DNA from: Novosphingobium naphthalenivorans NBRC 102051
GTDB lineage: Bacteria > Pseudomonadota > Alphaproteobacteria > Sphingomonadales > Sphingomonadaceae
DNA length: 64,000 bases
Reading direction: 5' to 3'
Assembly (NCBI RefSeq): GCF_001590985.1
Contig: NZ_BCTX01000022.1
Coordinates: 1-64,000 of the forward strand
The translations under genes were made by a program, and so were the position numbers. Position 1 is the stretch's first letter. The number at the start of each line of letters is the position of its first letter. The notes below the pieces were generated by a model. The model was not told the origin of the DNA. It made no database searches and saw nothing but the letters and a program-made list of their open reading frames with translations. Shown here one piece after another: positions 7,650 to 16,139 of the stretch.

Positions 7650-8375
7650 CGCATCGGCGCCCGCCGGGAACCGCAGCTGGCCGCTGTCGTCATGCGCGGC
7701 GTGCCAGATGGCCTCGGCGACATCGCTTTCGCGGGTCGTCAGCACCGGCATCGCGAAGCTTTCCAGGATCGGCCTTGCAAAGTCCGCATAGGCGCCGGGC
7801 AGCAGTTCGCTGACAGGCATGATCGCATTTGCGCCGAACCGGGTGGTGGGGGCATAGCCCGGCTCGACGAGCTTCACCTGCACGCCGAAATAGCCAAGCT
7901 CATGCGCCAGCGATCCCGAGAACCCCTCGATCGCCTGCTTGGTGGCGGTATAGGCGGCAGCGAGCGGAAAGGCCGCGAGCGTGGTGCTCGACGTCACATT
8001 GACGATCCGGCCGGACCGCCGCGCCCGCATTCCGGGAATGAAGGCCCGGCACATCGCCATCACGCCGATCGTGTTGGTCTCGATCAGCTGGCGGATGAGC
8101 GACATCGGCATCGCTTCGAACGCCCCGACCCCGCCCAGCCCCGCATTGTTGACCAGCACGTCGACCGCTCCGGCGGCCTCGGCGAGCGACGCGATGCTGT
8201 CCTCGCACGTCACATCGAGCGGAAGCACGCGCAAACGCTCGGACGCGCTACCAAACAGGCCGGGATCGGGGCGTCGCATCGTCGCAATCACATTCCAGCC
8301 ACGCGACAGGAAAAGCTCTGCCGCCGCCTTGCCATAGCCGGACGAGGTGCCGGTAATCAGAATCGTCTGGGTCAT
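7626..8375 (-). CDS. SDR family NAD(P)-dependent oxidoreductase
   Basis: A classical short-chain dehydrogenase/reductase of 249 residues. It shows the cofactor loop TGTSSGYGKAAAE (residues 9-21), the structural NNAG motif (76-79), a serine near residue 130 in VNVTSSTT, and the catalytic YTATK (Y142, K146). The substrate cannot be assigned. It is transcribed divergently from an AraC-family regulator 95 bp away, so control by that regulator is a reasonable inference. The ATG at 8375 starts two residues before the first beta strand, as usual in this family. Confidence 0.93.
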   Translation of the reverse strand: MTQTILITGTSSGYGKAAAELFLSRGWNVIATMRRPDPGLFGSASERLRVLPLDVTCEDSIASLAEAAGAVDVLVNNAGLGGVGAFEAMPMSLIRQLIETNTIGVMAMCRAFIPGMRARRSGRIVNVTSSTTLAAFPLAAAYTATKQAIEGFSGSLAHELGYFGVQVKLVEPGYAPTTRFGANAIMPVSELLPGAYADFARPILESFAMPVLTTRESDVAEAIWHAAHDDSGQLRFPAGADAVRLAQRR

Positions 8376-8469
8376 TGTCGGTCTCCATCATGTCGATGCC
8401 GGAGAAATAGACAGATCATCAAAGACGATATATAATTCTACATCCGAATTTTATTATAGATCATCCAGA

Positions 8470-9399
8470 ATGGATCCACTCAGCGACATCATCGCCCTGC
8501 TCAGGCCCAGCGCCGCCGTGGCCAAGCCGATCACTGCGCGCGGCCGCTGGGGCGTGCGCTACCAGGCGCACGACGCCCCGGGCTTCACCATTGTCCTGGC
8601 CGGAGAGGCGTGGCTCACGCTGGAAGGGAAAGCGCCGCTGCGTCTGGCCCGGGGCGATTTCCTGCTGCTGCCGGTAACGCCATCGTTTTCACTAAGCAGC
8701 GAACCTGGCCTGCCCTGCACGCCGATCGAACCCAGCAGCGAACCGGTCCGCCATGGCGAACAGGACGGCGAGCCCGATTTCATCGCCCTGGGCGGCAGTT
8801 TCTCGTTCGAGCGGGTCAATGCACCGCTGCTGCTCGCCCTGCTTCCCGGCCTGATCCACATCCCGGCCGCGAAAGGCAGGAGCGAGCGGCTGGAGCGCCT
8901 GATCGGCCTGCTTTCGGACGAATGCACCAGCGATTATCCGGGCAAGGATCTGATCGTGCAGAGGATGCTGGAAGTGCTGCTGGTCGAAGCGCTGCGCTGG
9001 CAGGGCGCTGATGACGGGCCGGCTCCGGCAAGTAGGCTCTCTGGCCTGCTTGCCGGCCTGCGCGATCCGGCACTGGCCCGCGCGCTGCGGGCCATGCACG
9101 CTGATGCCGGGGCCCATTGGACCGTTGCGCAACTGGCCCGCATCGCCGGCATGTCGCGCTCGGCGTTCTCGGCGCGGTTCAGCCAAATCGTCGGCAGTGC
9201 TCCCATCGAATATCTCGCGCACTGGCGCATGGCGATCGCCAAGGATGCGCTCATGCGCGGCGGCAAGTCGCTGGACCGGATCGCAAATGAAATCGGATTC
9301 GAATCCGCCAGCGCTTTCAGCACGGCCTTTCGCAAGCGCCTCGGCTGCCCGCCCGGAAGTTTTGCCCGTATGTACAGCGCATGGCATGAAGCTGGATGA
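8470..9399 (+). CDS. AraC family transcriptional regulator (cupin N-domain)
   Basis: A 309-residue regulator with an N-terminal AraC_E/cupin_6 sensor domain (about 1-190; note GDFLLLPVTPSFSLSSEP) and a C-terminal double helix-turn-helix (about 210-305) that includes ARIAGMSRSAFSARFSQIVG and the second helix pair IANEIGFESASAFSTAFRKR. The open frame begins earlier, but the ATG at 8470 lies in front of MDPLSDIIALLRPSA, the standard family N-terminus. The A+T-rich 94-bp divergent region to the SDR gene holds an exact direct repeat AGATCATC at 8413-8420 and 8458-8465, possible half-sites. It probably regulates the SDR gene. Confidence 0.93.
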   Translation: MDPLSDIIALLRPSAAVAKPITARGRWGVRYQAHDAPGFTIVLAGEAWLTLEGKAPLRLARGDFLLLPVTPSFSLSSEPGLPCTPIEPSSEPVRHGEQDGEPDFIALGGSFSFERVNAPLLLALLPGLIHIPAAKGRSERLERLIGLLSDECTSDYPGKDLIVQRMLEVLLVEALRWQGADDGPAPASRLSGLLAGLRDPALARALRAMHADAGAHWTVAQLARIAGMSRSAFSARFSQIVGSAPIEYLAHWRMAIAKDALMRGGKSLDRIANEIGFESASAFSTAFRKRLGCPPGSFARMYSAWHEAG

Positions 9400-9438
9400 T
9401 TTCTATCCCCTTCCGCCACGGAGTGATACGAGCGGTGG

Positions 9439-10074
9439 ATGCGGATCGGCAAGAAACGAGTCGGTGGCGCGCTTATTTTGGGCGCAGCAGCGTTTATTGG
9501 CCAAGAGTTCTTCTCTTGGCTGCTTGGCCGCCTTCTAGACCTCGCAAGTGCTGGCGTCAGCGGGATGACTTGGACTGCATTCCCTTGGCAAAGCGCTTTG
9601 GCGAGCGTAATGGCACTCGTTGGCGCCTATCTGGCTTTCTGGCCTTCGAAGCGCGGAAAGCCCTCCAAACCCGCGACCTTAGCTGACAAGCTATACTTAC
9701 TATGGACGGACGCGGACAATTTTGTCGATAGAGTTCGCTATCAACGAGGCCTAGATTGGTGGCAGCGAGCGGGCGGACTCTCTAGGAGACGAAATGCCGC
9801 AGAGGACACGCGGGACATTGCGCGTGATGGCATCTCACTACTTATCCGATTTGAAAAAGGCGGATTGCCGGTCCCCAAACTCGATGGGAGGCTTTACGCT
9901 GAGCAGGTCGCAATCGGATGCGCAAACTACTTTGAAACCCTCTCGTCTTTCATGCGCGACGGCCACGTTGAGCATGTCGTAGCTATGGCCCCAGATGCAG
10001 CCAAGCACGCTGAAGAGGTCGCCACCAACTTCAACGCAGATCATTGGTATTTAGATGCGCAAGAAAGATATTAA
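9439..10074 (+). CDS. Hypothetical membrane-anchored protein, A+T-richer orphan
   Basis: I do not recognise this 211-residue protein. It begins MRIGKKRVGG, has two hydrophobic segments (about 9-31 and 47-66) and a cytoplasmic-looking C-terminal part with FEKGGLPVPKLDGR and a His-rich middle. The base composition is clearly lower in GC than its neighbours, codon choice includes rare codons such as TTA and AGA, and the following 127 bp are also A+T-rich. These are signs of recent acquisition into the gap between the AraC gene and trmL. The ATG at 9439 is preceded by gagcggtgg, a usable ribosome site. No partner gene is visible, so a one-gene insertion is likely. Confidence 0.7.
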   Translation: MRIGKKRVGGALILGAAAFIGQEFFSWLLGRLLDLASAGVSGMTWTAFPWQSALASVMALVGAYLAFWPSKRGKPSKPATLADKLYLLWTDADNFVDRVRYQRGLDWWQRAGGLSRRRNAAEDTRDIARDGISLLIRFEKGGLPVPKLDGRLYAEQVAIGCANYFETLSSFMRDGHVEHVVAMAPDAAKHAEEVATNFNADHWYLDAQERY

Positions 10075-10201
10075 TCATCACTTCTACACTCTATTAAACC
10101 CATTAAGCGCACTACCAATCCGTCGCCACGCTCAAGCATTCCTAACACGCAAGTCTTATTGTCCTTGAACCCCCAGCCTTTTCTGGAGGCCGAACCGCCG
10201 A

Positions 10202-10696
10202 TCAGCGGCGCGCAGGATCAGGTAAAGAAACGTACGCGCCGCTCAAATCCGGCAAAGCCCCGGTCTGGCGCAAGGCCTCCCCAAGCGCGAGCGCGGCGGC
10301 CATGGCGAGGTTCAGCGAGCGGACCTGAGGGCGCAGCGGAATGCGGACCTGCGCATCGCAGGCCTCGGCGACCTCGGGCGGCACGCCTGCGCTTTCCTTG
10401 CCGAACAGCAGGACATCATCCGCCCGGTAGCGGAAATCGTAGGCCGATTGCGTGCTCTTCGTCGTGAACAGCACCAGCCGACGCGAACCGGCCGTGGCCC
10501 GGAACGCCTCGAAGCCGCCATGCCGGGCAATCGTGACATGATCGATGTAATCCATCGCCGCCCGGCGCACGCGGCGGTCATCCCACGCGAAGCCCATCGG
10601 CTCGATCAGGTCCACCGCCGTCCCCATGCAGGCCCCCAGCCGCAGGACGGCGCCGACATTTCCGGCGATTTCCGGTTCGAAAAGAGCGATACGCAT
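10202..10696 (-). CDS. trmL: tRNA (cytidine(34)-2'-O)-methyltransferase TrmL
   Basis: TrmL is a small SPOUT-class enzyme that 2'-O-methylates the wobble base of certain tRNA-Leu species. The 164-residue length fits, and the three knot motifs are present: EPEIAGNVGAVLRLGACMG near the start, VLLFGKESAGVPPEV in the middle and the closing RSLNLAMAAALALGEALRQ. The start ATG at 10696 opens on MRIALFEPEIAGN as in homologues. It is convergent with the A+T-rich orphan. Confidence 0.95.
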   Translation of the reverse strand: MRIALFEPEIAGNVGAVLRLGACMGTAVDLIEPMGFAWDDRRVRRAAMDYIDHVTIARHGGFEAFRATAGSRRLVLFTTKSTQSAYDFRYRADDVLLFGKESAGVPPEVAEACDAQVRIPLRPQVRSLNLAMAAALALGEALRQTGALPDLSGAYVSLPDPARR

Positions 10697-10765
10697 CGGG
10701 GCTGATTGGCGTCCGCACGGGAGCCATGCAAGCGCTATTCAAGCGATCCCCGGAGAGAAACCCTT

Positions 10766-10887
10766 CGTCATTGCGAGGCCCATAGGGCCGCGGCAATCCA
10801 GAGCGTAGGCAAACCGCCCTGGATTGCCCTTCGGCTGGCTGCTTGCAGCAGCCACTCAGGACAGGCTTCGCTCCGCTCGCAATGACG
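10766..10887. repeat. Intergenic repeat element with 12-bp terminal inverted repeats
   Basis: CGTCATTGCGAG at 10766-10777 and its exact reverse complement at 10876-10887 bracket a 98-nt interior that holds a second nested pair, GGCAATCCAG at 10792-10801 and CTGGATTGCC at 10819-10828. This looks like the non-coding palindromic repeats scattered through sphingomonad genomes. It lies between trmL and rplA together with another repeat fragment at 10903. No gene is seen in 10697-10993. Confidence 0.8.
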
Positions 10888-10902
10888 ATGCAATCACCCA
10901 CC

Positions 10903-10918
10903 CCGTTCGTGTCGAGCG
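10903..10918. repeat. Half-copy of the surE-upstream palindrome
   Basis: Sixteen bases, CCGTTCGTGTCGAGCG, identical to the outer left arm of the inverted repeat at 53-81. The rest of the element is missing, the following bases having diverged (TGCCCTGAGCACC), so this is a truncated or decayed copy. Confidence 0.8.
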
Positions 10919-10936
10919 TGCCCTGAGCACCAAAAG

Positions 10937-10966
10937 AAAAAAGGCCGGAAGGTTTCCCTCCCGGCC
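10937..10966 (-). terminator. Rho-independent terminator of the rplK-rplA transcript
   Basis: Read on the minus strand, a 10-bp stem GGCCGGGAGG/CCTTCCGGCC (one G-U pair) with a GAAA tetraloop is followed by six T residues. It begins 27 bp downstream of the rplA stop. Confidence 0.93.
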
Positions 10967-10993
10967 CTTTCTGTTCGTTCGGTCCTGAAAGGA

Positions 10994-11695
10994 TCAGGCG
11001 CCGGCGACTTCCGTCGTATCGATCTTGAGGCCCGGGCCCATCGACGAAGACAGCGAGATCTTCTTGACGTACTTGCCCTTGGCGCCGGCCGGCTTGGCCT
11101 TGACGATCGCATCGACGAAAGCGTCGAAGTTGGTCTTCAGGTCCGTGTCCGAGAACGACATCTTGCCGATACCGGCGTGGATGATGCCCTGCTTCTCGAC
11201 GCGGAACTCGATCTGGCCGCTCTTGGCGTCCTTCACGGCCTGCTCCACGTTCGGGGTCACGGTGCCCAGCTTCGGGTTCGGCATCAGGCCCTTGGGGCCC
11301 AGCAGCTTACCGAGGCGGCCAACGACGCCCATCATGTCCGGGGTGGCGATGACGCGGTCGTAGTTGAGGTTGCCGTCCTGCATGTCCTGCATCAGGTCCT
11401 CGGCGCCCACCTTGTCCGCACCGGCGGCGAGAGCGGCCTCGGCCTTGTCGCCCTTGGCGAACACGGCGACGCGCACGGTCTTGCCGGTGCCGGCCGGGAG
11501 CGAAACCATGCCGCGGACCATCTGGTCGGCGTGACGCGGATCGACGCCCAGGTTCATCGCGATTTCGATGGTCTCGTCGAACTTGGTGGTCTTGAGGTCA
11601 CGCAGAGCGGTGAGCGCCTCGTTCACACCATAGAGCTTCATGTTGTCGCCCAGCTTTTCGGTCAGCGACTTCTGCTTCTTGGTCACCTTGGCCAT
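10994..11695 (-). CDS. rplA: 50S ribosomal protein L1
   Basis: L1 binds 23S rRNA at the mobile stalk near the E site and, in many bacteria, represses translation of its own operon. The 233-residue length is standard and the signatures [16 protein letters not shown] and [20 protein letters not shown] are intact. The start at 11695 ([11 protein letters not shown]) lies four bases after the rplK stop, and the preceding rplK end supplies a GGAGGG ribosome site. The frame is open beyond the start into rplK but without homology there. The gene ends before a strong terminator. Confidence 0.98.
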   Translation of the reverse strand: MAKVTKKQKSLTEKLGDNMKLYGVNEALTALRDLKTTKFDETIEIAMNLGVDPRHADQMVRGMVSLPAGTGKTVRVAVFAKGDKAEAALAAGADKVGAEDLMQDMQDGNLNYDRVIATPDMMGVVGRLGKLLGPKGLMPNPKLGTVTPNVEQAVKDAKSGQIEFRVEKQGIIHAGIGKMSFSDTDLKTNFDAFVDAIVKAKPAGAKGKYVKKISLSSSMGPGLKIDTTEVAGA

Positions 11696-11699
11696 GCTA

Positions 11700-12131
11700 T
11701 CAGCCCTCCACCACTTCGAGGCCCATCGCGCGAGCGGAGCCTTCGATGATCTTCGTTGCGGCCTCGATGTCGTTGGCATTGAGGTCGGCCATCTTCACTT
11801 GCGCGATTTCGGCGAGCTTCGAACGCGCGATCTTTCCGGCGGAAACCTTGCCGGGCTCCTTCGAGCCGGACTTGAGGTTGGCGGCCTTCTTGATGAGGAA
11901 GGTGGCGGGCGGAGTCTTGGTGACGAAGGTAAAGCTGCGATCCGCATAGACCGTAATGATGGTCGGGATCGGCATGCCGTTTTCAAGTTCCTGCGTGGCG
12001 GCATTGAACGCCTTGCAGAATTCCATGATGTTCACGCCGCGCTGACCCAGAGCCGGACCGATCGGCGGCGACGGGTTAGCCTTGCCTGCAGGGACCTGCA
12101 GCTTGATGTAGCCTTCAATTTTCTTGGCCAT
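11700..12131 (-). CDS. rplK: 50S ribosomal protein L11
   Basis: L11 forms the base of the GTPase-associated stalk with 23S rRNA and is required for RelA activation. The 143-residue chain has the conserved proline-rich N-terminal segment [20 protein letters not shown] and the C-terminal rRNA-binding domain. The ATG at 12131 has a strong AAAGGAGG ribosome site. In most bacteria rplK follows nusG directly; here an acyltransferase gene and a structured leader lie between, so rplK-rplA probably has its own promoter or relies on read-through. Confidence 0.98.
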   Translation of the reverse strand: MAKKIEGYIKLQVPAGKANPSPPIGPALGQRGVNIMEFCKAFNAATQELENGMPIPTIITVYADRSFTFVTKTPPATFLIKKAANLKSGSKEPGKVSAGKIARSKLAEIAQVKMADLNANDIEAATKIIEGSARAMGLEVVEG

Positions 12132-12203
12132 GAGAGGCCTCCTTTCACACTGTCGCTTCTGCCGGAGCACAAGCTCATGTTAAGCGGTCAGACAGGCACC
12201 AGG

Positions 12204-12262
12204 GCGCCCTTCCGCACAGAATCAGCCCTGCCATCGAATCTGATGGCCGGTCCGAAGGGCGC
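12204..12262 (-). promoter_or_regulatory. Structured leader hairpin upstream of rplK
   Basis: On the minus strand the 164-bp gap before rplK holds a stem GCGCCCTTC/GAAGGGCGC (12254-12262 with 12204-12212) enclosing a small CCATC/GATGG hairpin. It ends about 73 nt before the rplK ATG. It could be an L1 autoregulatory target in the rplK leader, known from other bacteria, or a terminator for the acyltransferase gene; there is no T-tract, which weakens the latter. Confidence 0.45.
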
Positions 12263-12295
12263 GCCCCTAACCGAAATCGGGAGAAAAGGAAAGCG

Positions 12296-13372
12296 TTATG
12301 CCGCGTGCGGCGTCGCGATGTGCCTGTGGCGCTCCCACGCGGCCTTGACCGCGCGGCGCGCGGGCATCTCGAACAAGCGGTAACACACGTCGGAAACCAG
12401 CAGCACCACGGCTGCAAAGGCGGCGGTGACGGCCCAGACCGTGGCCATGCCGCCATCGAACGGCGTCCACCAGCGCTCCGCCAGCAGCAGCAGCGGAAAA
12501 TGCACCAGGTAGATCGTATAGCTGCGGTCCCCCAGCCAGCGCATCGGCGCGCTGCCCATCCACCGCGCGCGCAAGGTGAGCAGCAGCAGCGCCGGCCAGG
12601 CATAGAGGATCAGCGGCAGCAGCGAGCTCATCCTGCCCATGTCGAGCGCCAACCCGAACACCAGGAGGCAGGCGAGAAGCGCCGCCGGCGTCCGCGCCAG
12701 GCGTCCGCGCAGGCGCCACAGCACCTGGCCGAAGAAGAAGCCGAACAATCCGCTCGGCACGCTGTCGCCCACCCACGGCCCGCCCGGCCGTCCCTGCAGG
12801 AGGAAATGCGCCAGCGCGGCAAGGATCGCGAGCCCCGTCACCCAGCGCAGCACCCGCGGCCCGCGCGCGGCAGCCAGGGCGAACAGCACATAGCAGACCA
12901 TTTCCACCGAGATCGACCAGCTCGGCCCGTCGAACGTATGCGCCACCGGCTGCACGAAGGCCTGCAGCATCAGCAAGTGGGCCACGAACGCGAACCCGGT
13001 ATTGGCCGGATCCCCGGCGAACAGCACGGCGCACAGGCACAGCATCAGCAGGTGCAGTGGATAGAGCCGGGCGATCCGCGCCACGGCGAAACCGCCAAGC
13101 TTGTCCCGCGTCAGCCCTTCCCCGTGGAGATAGACATGCGCGAAGACATAGCCCGAAATCAGGAAGAACAGATCGACCAGGCTCCAGCCCCAGGTCTGGA
13201 ACCAGACCAGGAGGCGCGGCGCCCCGGCCAGCGCCGAGGCGGTGAACAGCGACTGGGCGTGATAGAGGAAGGCGACACCGCAGGCGGCGAGGCCGCGCAA
13301 CCCGTCGAGCTGGGTCAGACGCGCGGCCGGCTCGTGCCCGAAGGGCTGCTGCTCAGCGAGAGTCTCCGACAT
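12296..13372 (-). CDS. Acyltransferase family 3 (OafA/YrhL-like) membrane protein
   Basis: A 358-residue integral membrane O-acyltransferase. It starts with a short cytosolic tail followed by LTQLDGLRGLAACGVAFLYH, the classic first-helix motif whose histidine is required in characterised homologues, and has about ten transmembrane helices; a mid-protein FDGPSWSISVEMVCY carries the conserved W-S-x-E feature. Such proteins acetylate or succinylate surface polysaccharides, lipids or macrolides; the acceptor here is unknown. The gene splits the nusG-rplK ribosomal block, with a 14-bp tandem repeat in the intergenic DNA upstream of its start, suggesting insertion or rearrangement. Confidence 0.9.
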   Translation of the reverse strand: MSETLAEQQPFGHEPAARLTQLDGLRGLAACGVAFLYHAQSLFTASALAGAPRLLVWFQTWGWSLVDLFFLISGYVFAHVYLHGEGLTRDKLGGFAVARIARLYPLHLLMLCLCAVLFAGDPANTGFAFVAHLLMLQAFVQPVAHTFDGPSWSISVEMVCYVLFALAAARGPRVLRWVTGLAILAALAHFLLQGRPGGPWVGDSVPSGLFGFFFGQVLWRLRGRLARTPAALLACLLVFGLALDMGRMSSLLPLILYAWPALLLLTLRARWMGSAPMRWLGDRSYTIYLVHFPLLLLAERWWTPFDGGMATVWAVTAAFAAVVLLVSDVCYRLFEMPARRAVKAAWERHRHIATPHAA

Positions 13373-13406
13373 GCGCGGAAGAACTAGTGAACAGCGGTAA
13401 TTTTAT

Positions 13407-13490
13407 AGTTAACCGGGCCCAGTTGACCGGCCCAAGTTGACCAGCCCAAGTTGACCAGCCCAAGTTGACCAGCCCAAACTGACCAGCACG
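13407..13490. repeat. Tandem repeat, six 14-bp units
   Basis: Units of AGTTGACCAGCCCA occur head to tail: three exact copies at 13435-13448, 13449-13462 and 13463-13476, one copy with a single change at 13421-13434, and diverged end copies at 13407-13420 and 13477-13490. The array lies between nusG and the acyltransferase gene, outside any coding region; 14 bp is not a multiple of three. Such arrays expand and shrink by slippage. Confidence 0.92.
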
Positions 13491-13525
13491 GACCGGCCCG
13501 AACAGGCCGGCCCATGCCCGGGCCA

Positions 13526-14062
13526 TTACTTGCTGAGTTCGACGTGCTCGAAATCGAGTTCGACCGGCGTCGCGCGGCCGAAGATCGAGACCGAAACCTT
13601 GACGCGGTTCTTGTCGAAATCGAGTTCTTCCACGATGCCGTTGAAGCTGGCGAACGGACCGTCCAGCACCTTGACCGAATCGCCGATCTCGTAATCGATG
13701 CTGACCTGCTGGCGCGGCGCGGCGGCAGCGGCCTCGGCGGCGCCGAAGTAGCGTGCGGCTTCCGATTCGCTGATCGCCTGCGGCTTGCCGCTGGCGCCGA
13801 GGAAACCCGTCACCTTCGGCGTGTTCTTCACCAGGTGATAGATGTCGTCGTTCAGTTCGAGCTTGGCGAGCACGTAGCCGGGCATGGTCTTGCGCTCGAC
13901 CTGAACCTTCTTGCCGCGCTTCACTTCGGTGATGGTCTCGGAAGGAACCTGCACGTCCTCGACGAGCTGCGACAGGCCCATCCGCTCGGCTTCGGACAGG
14001 ATCGCTTCCTTCACCTTGTTCTCGAAGCCGGAATAGGCGTGGATGATGTACCAGCGGGCCAT
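13526..14062 (-). CDS. nusG: Transcription termination/antitermination protein NusG
   Basis: NusG binds RNA polymerase and links it to Rho or to the leading ribosome. The 178-residue protein has the NGN domain starting ARWYIIHAYSGFENKVKE, the conserved MPGYVLAKLELND segment, and a C-terminal KOW domain with GDSVKVLDGPFASFNG. The linker carries an Ala-rich stretch (AAEAAAAAPRQQ). It lies 31 bp after secE in the usual secE-nusG order, and is followed not by rplK but by an acyltransferase gene. Confidence 0.98.
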   Translation of the reverse strand: MARWYIIHAYSGFENKVKEAILSEAERMGLSQLVEDVQVPSETITEVKRGKKVQVERKTMPGYVLAKLELNDDIYHLVKNTPKVTGFLGASGKPQAISESEAARYFGAAEAAAAAPRQQVSIDYEIGDSVKVLDGPFASFNGIVEELDFDKNRVKVSVSIFGRATPVELDFEHVELSK

Positions 14063-14093
14063 GAATCTCTCTTCGTCTATGGGGTTCAGGCGA

Positions 14094-14288
14094 TCACAGC
14101 AGCGACAGCAGCGAGCTGACGATCCAGCCGAACAGCGCGTCGATACCGAGGAAGAACGTGGCCAGCAGCACCGTCATGATGCCGACGAAGATCGCGGTGG
14201 TCACCGTTTCCTGGCGCGAGGGCCAGTAGATCTTGCGCGCTTCCGACTGGACCTGGCGCATGAATTCGCCGGGATTGATCTTGGCCAT
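14094..14288 (-). CDS. secE: Preprotein translocase subunit SecE
   Basis: SecE is the clamp subunit of the SecYEG protein-export channel in the inner membrane. The 64-residue single-helix form is typical of alphaproteobacteria: amphipathic part with GEFMRQVQSEARKIYWPSRQ, in which the W-P-S motif is the SecE signature, then one transmembrane helix. The start at 14288 (MAKINPGEF) is preceded by gagcgat and matches homologues; the frame continues upstream without homology. Upstream, about 130 bp separate it from an unrelated membrane protein gene. Confidence 0.97.
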   Translation of the reverse strand: MAKINPGEFMRQVQSEARKIYWPSRQETVTTAIFVGIMTVLLATFFLGIDALFGWIVSSLLSLL

Positions 14289-14422
14289 ATCGCTTGCTCT
14301 CGTGTCTCTTGCCTGATTGCCTAAGCAAAAAATGTCTCGTCGCTTCCGCCTAGGGGACATCGCCGCCCCGGCCTAGGCCGGGAGGGGCAAATCAGATCCT
14401 CATGTCGGAAGAGATGGGGGAT

Positions 14423-15934
14423 TTAGCTCCCGTCGGCGGGATTTGCAAGGTCCACCGCATCGGGCAAACGCGCCAGGAACGAGTTCGGCGTGCTGAACAC
14501 GATCCGCGCCCCGTCCGGCACCGCCACCGGATGCACGTCGCCGATGAACCACAGGTAGTCGGCATGGCGGGCCGGCTTGAACTTGCGAAGGTCGATCCGC
14601 TGGTTCGGCGAGAACAGGATACGCTGGGTCGGATCGTTGAAGCGGTAGCGGGTCTCACGCATCGCCAGCATGTGCACGTCGGGCAGCGCGAAGTTGGAAT
14701 TCTCCATCGCGCTGCGCCGGACCACGGCATAGCTGCCGAAGTGCTCGAACGGCCCAAATTTCCACTGCCAGCGCGGAATCGCCACGGCCGTCGCCACCCG
14801 CGCCCCTTCGGGCACGTGGTCCATGGCCTTGATCATCTGGCTCGCGGTCTGCGCGTCCTGATACCAGACGACCGTGGTCACTGCGATTCGCGAGGTGAAC
14901 AGCAGCCCCGCCAGCGCCATGCCCCAGCGCGGCACCGGCCAGTCGATGGCAAGGCAGGCCACCAGCAGCGCGGTGGTGCTGAGGCGGTAATCGGCATAGT
15001 CGCCGCCGAAGATCTGGCGCGGCACGATCAGGGTGAGGATCAGCAGCAGCAGCGCAGCCCACCCTGCCCGCATGTCGAATCGCTTCGAAAACAGCGCAAA
15101 AGCGATCACCGCCACCACCAGACACAGGCTGGTGATGTCGAACACCTGATCGTAGCTGCGCATCGCCCGGTAGAGGATCTGCCACTTGTATTCGAGCACG
15201 CCCCAGCGCCCGTAGGACATCTTGGAATTGGCGCCCATGCCCGCCAGCATCGGCACCAGCGGGAAGATCAGCGGCCAGGGCTTGGTGAAGGGAATCCAGT
15301 CCAGCCAGCTGCGGCGCCTGGTCCATTCATAGCCGAACACCAGCACGCCCATGATGCCCCAGCCCGAGACGTGGCTGAGCCATACCGCGAAGGAAATCGG
15401 CACGAAAACGACATGCCGCCACGGCGAGCCTTCCATGCGCACCCACAATGCGAACGCGAACAGCGCCAACGCCAGCGAGAGCGAGAAATTGAGGAAACCC
15501 ATCAGGAACGAGGGCGACCAGATCATCGCGAAAGCGAGAATCGCGCCCACGCCGATGCGCTTGCGCAGGCTCCAGGCCACCGCCATGATCGACAGGCCGG
15601 TCAGGAACGGAATCGCCGCGACGATCAGCCGCCCGGCCTGCTCCAGCCCGAAGATCGGCGCCAGCGGCACCATCAGCAGCTCCGCGCCGAGATTGCCGGT
15701 CCATTCCCAGTTGAACAGGAAATAGTACGTCAGCCAGGGATCGCTGCCGTGATCGAGCAGAACCTTGTAGCCCGCCAGATGCGACGGATAGTCCGTCATC
15801 TGCGGCGCCCAGGCGACGATCGCGGGCAAGGATGCGAGAATCGAAAGGAACAGGCCCAGCCACAGGGCCCCATACCGTTTCCTGCGATAGGCTTCGCCGG
15901 TTTCGCTCGCCTCAGGCTGCGCCGCTCCGTGCAT
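14423..15934 (-). CDS. Polytopic membrane protein, GT-C glycosyltransferase-like, function unknown
   Basis: A 503-residue protein with about ten to eleven transmembrane helices. The first periplasmic loop follows helix 1 and contains APQMTDYPSHLAGY, with an acidic residue in the position where GT-C glycosyltransferases and ArnT-like enzymes keep their catalytic aspartate. The last 110 residues are soluble and hold DYLWFIGDVHPVAVPDGAR. No family-specific motif is decisive, so membrane glycosyltransferase is only the best guess. It is placed between tRNA-Trp and secE, genes usually adjacent, so it is a lineage-specific insertion. Confidence 0.7.
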   Translation of the reverse strand: MHGAAQPEASETGEAYRRKRYGALWLGLFLSILASLPAIVAWAPQMTDYPSHLAGYKVLLDHGSDPWLTYYFLFNWEWTGNLGAELLMVPLAPIFGLEQAGRLIVAAIPFLTGLSIMAVAWSLRKRIGVGAILAFAMIWSPSFLMGFLNFSLSLALALFAFALWVRMEGSPWRHVVFVPISFAVWLSHVSGWGIMGVLVFGYEWTRRRSWLDWIPFTKPWPLIFPLVPMLAGMGANSKMSYGRWGVLEYKWQILYRAMRSYDQVFDITSLCLVVAVIAFALFSKRFDMRAGWAALLLLILTLIVPRQIFGGDYADYRLSTTALLVACLAIDWPVPRWGMALAGLLFTSRIAVTTVVWYQDAQTASQMIKAMDHVPEGARVATAVAIPRWQWKFGPFEHFGSYAVVRRSAMENSNFALPDVHMLAMRETRYRFNDPTQRILFSPNQRIDLRKFKPARHADYLWFIGDVHPVAVPDGARIVFSTPNSFLARLPDAVDLANPADGS

Positions 15935-16139
15935 CTACGACCGAATCTTTCCTCGTTACGCCGTCACCGGGGCCGGACTCCCAGCAGCAGGCCTCCGCGC
16001 GAATCGCCGGAACGCCGCCCTCCTAACCGCCCCCGGGCAATTGGCAAGCAGCGCGCACGCTACAAGGCTTCCCTCTCCGCCGCAAATAGGGACGTTCCCG
16101 GCTGCGATTCGCCCGCCAGAGCGGTGAGACGGGAAAAAC

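Noticed and set aside
13407..13490. Short regular repeats as a possible CRISPR array
   Set aside because: The units are 14 bp and directly adjacent with no spacers, and no cas gene is present.
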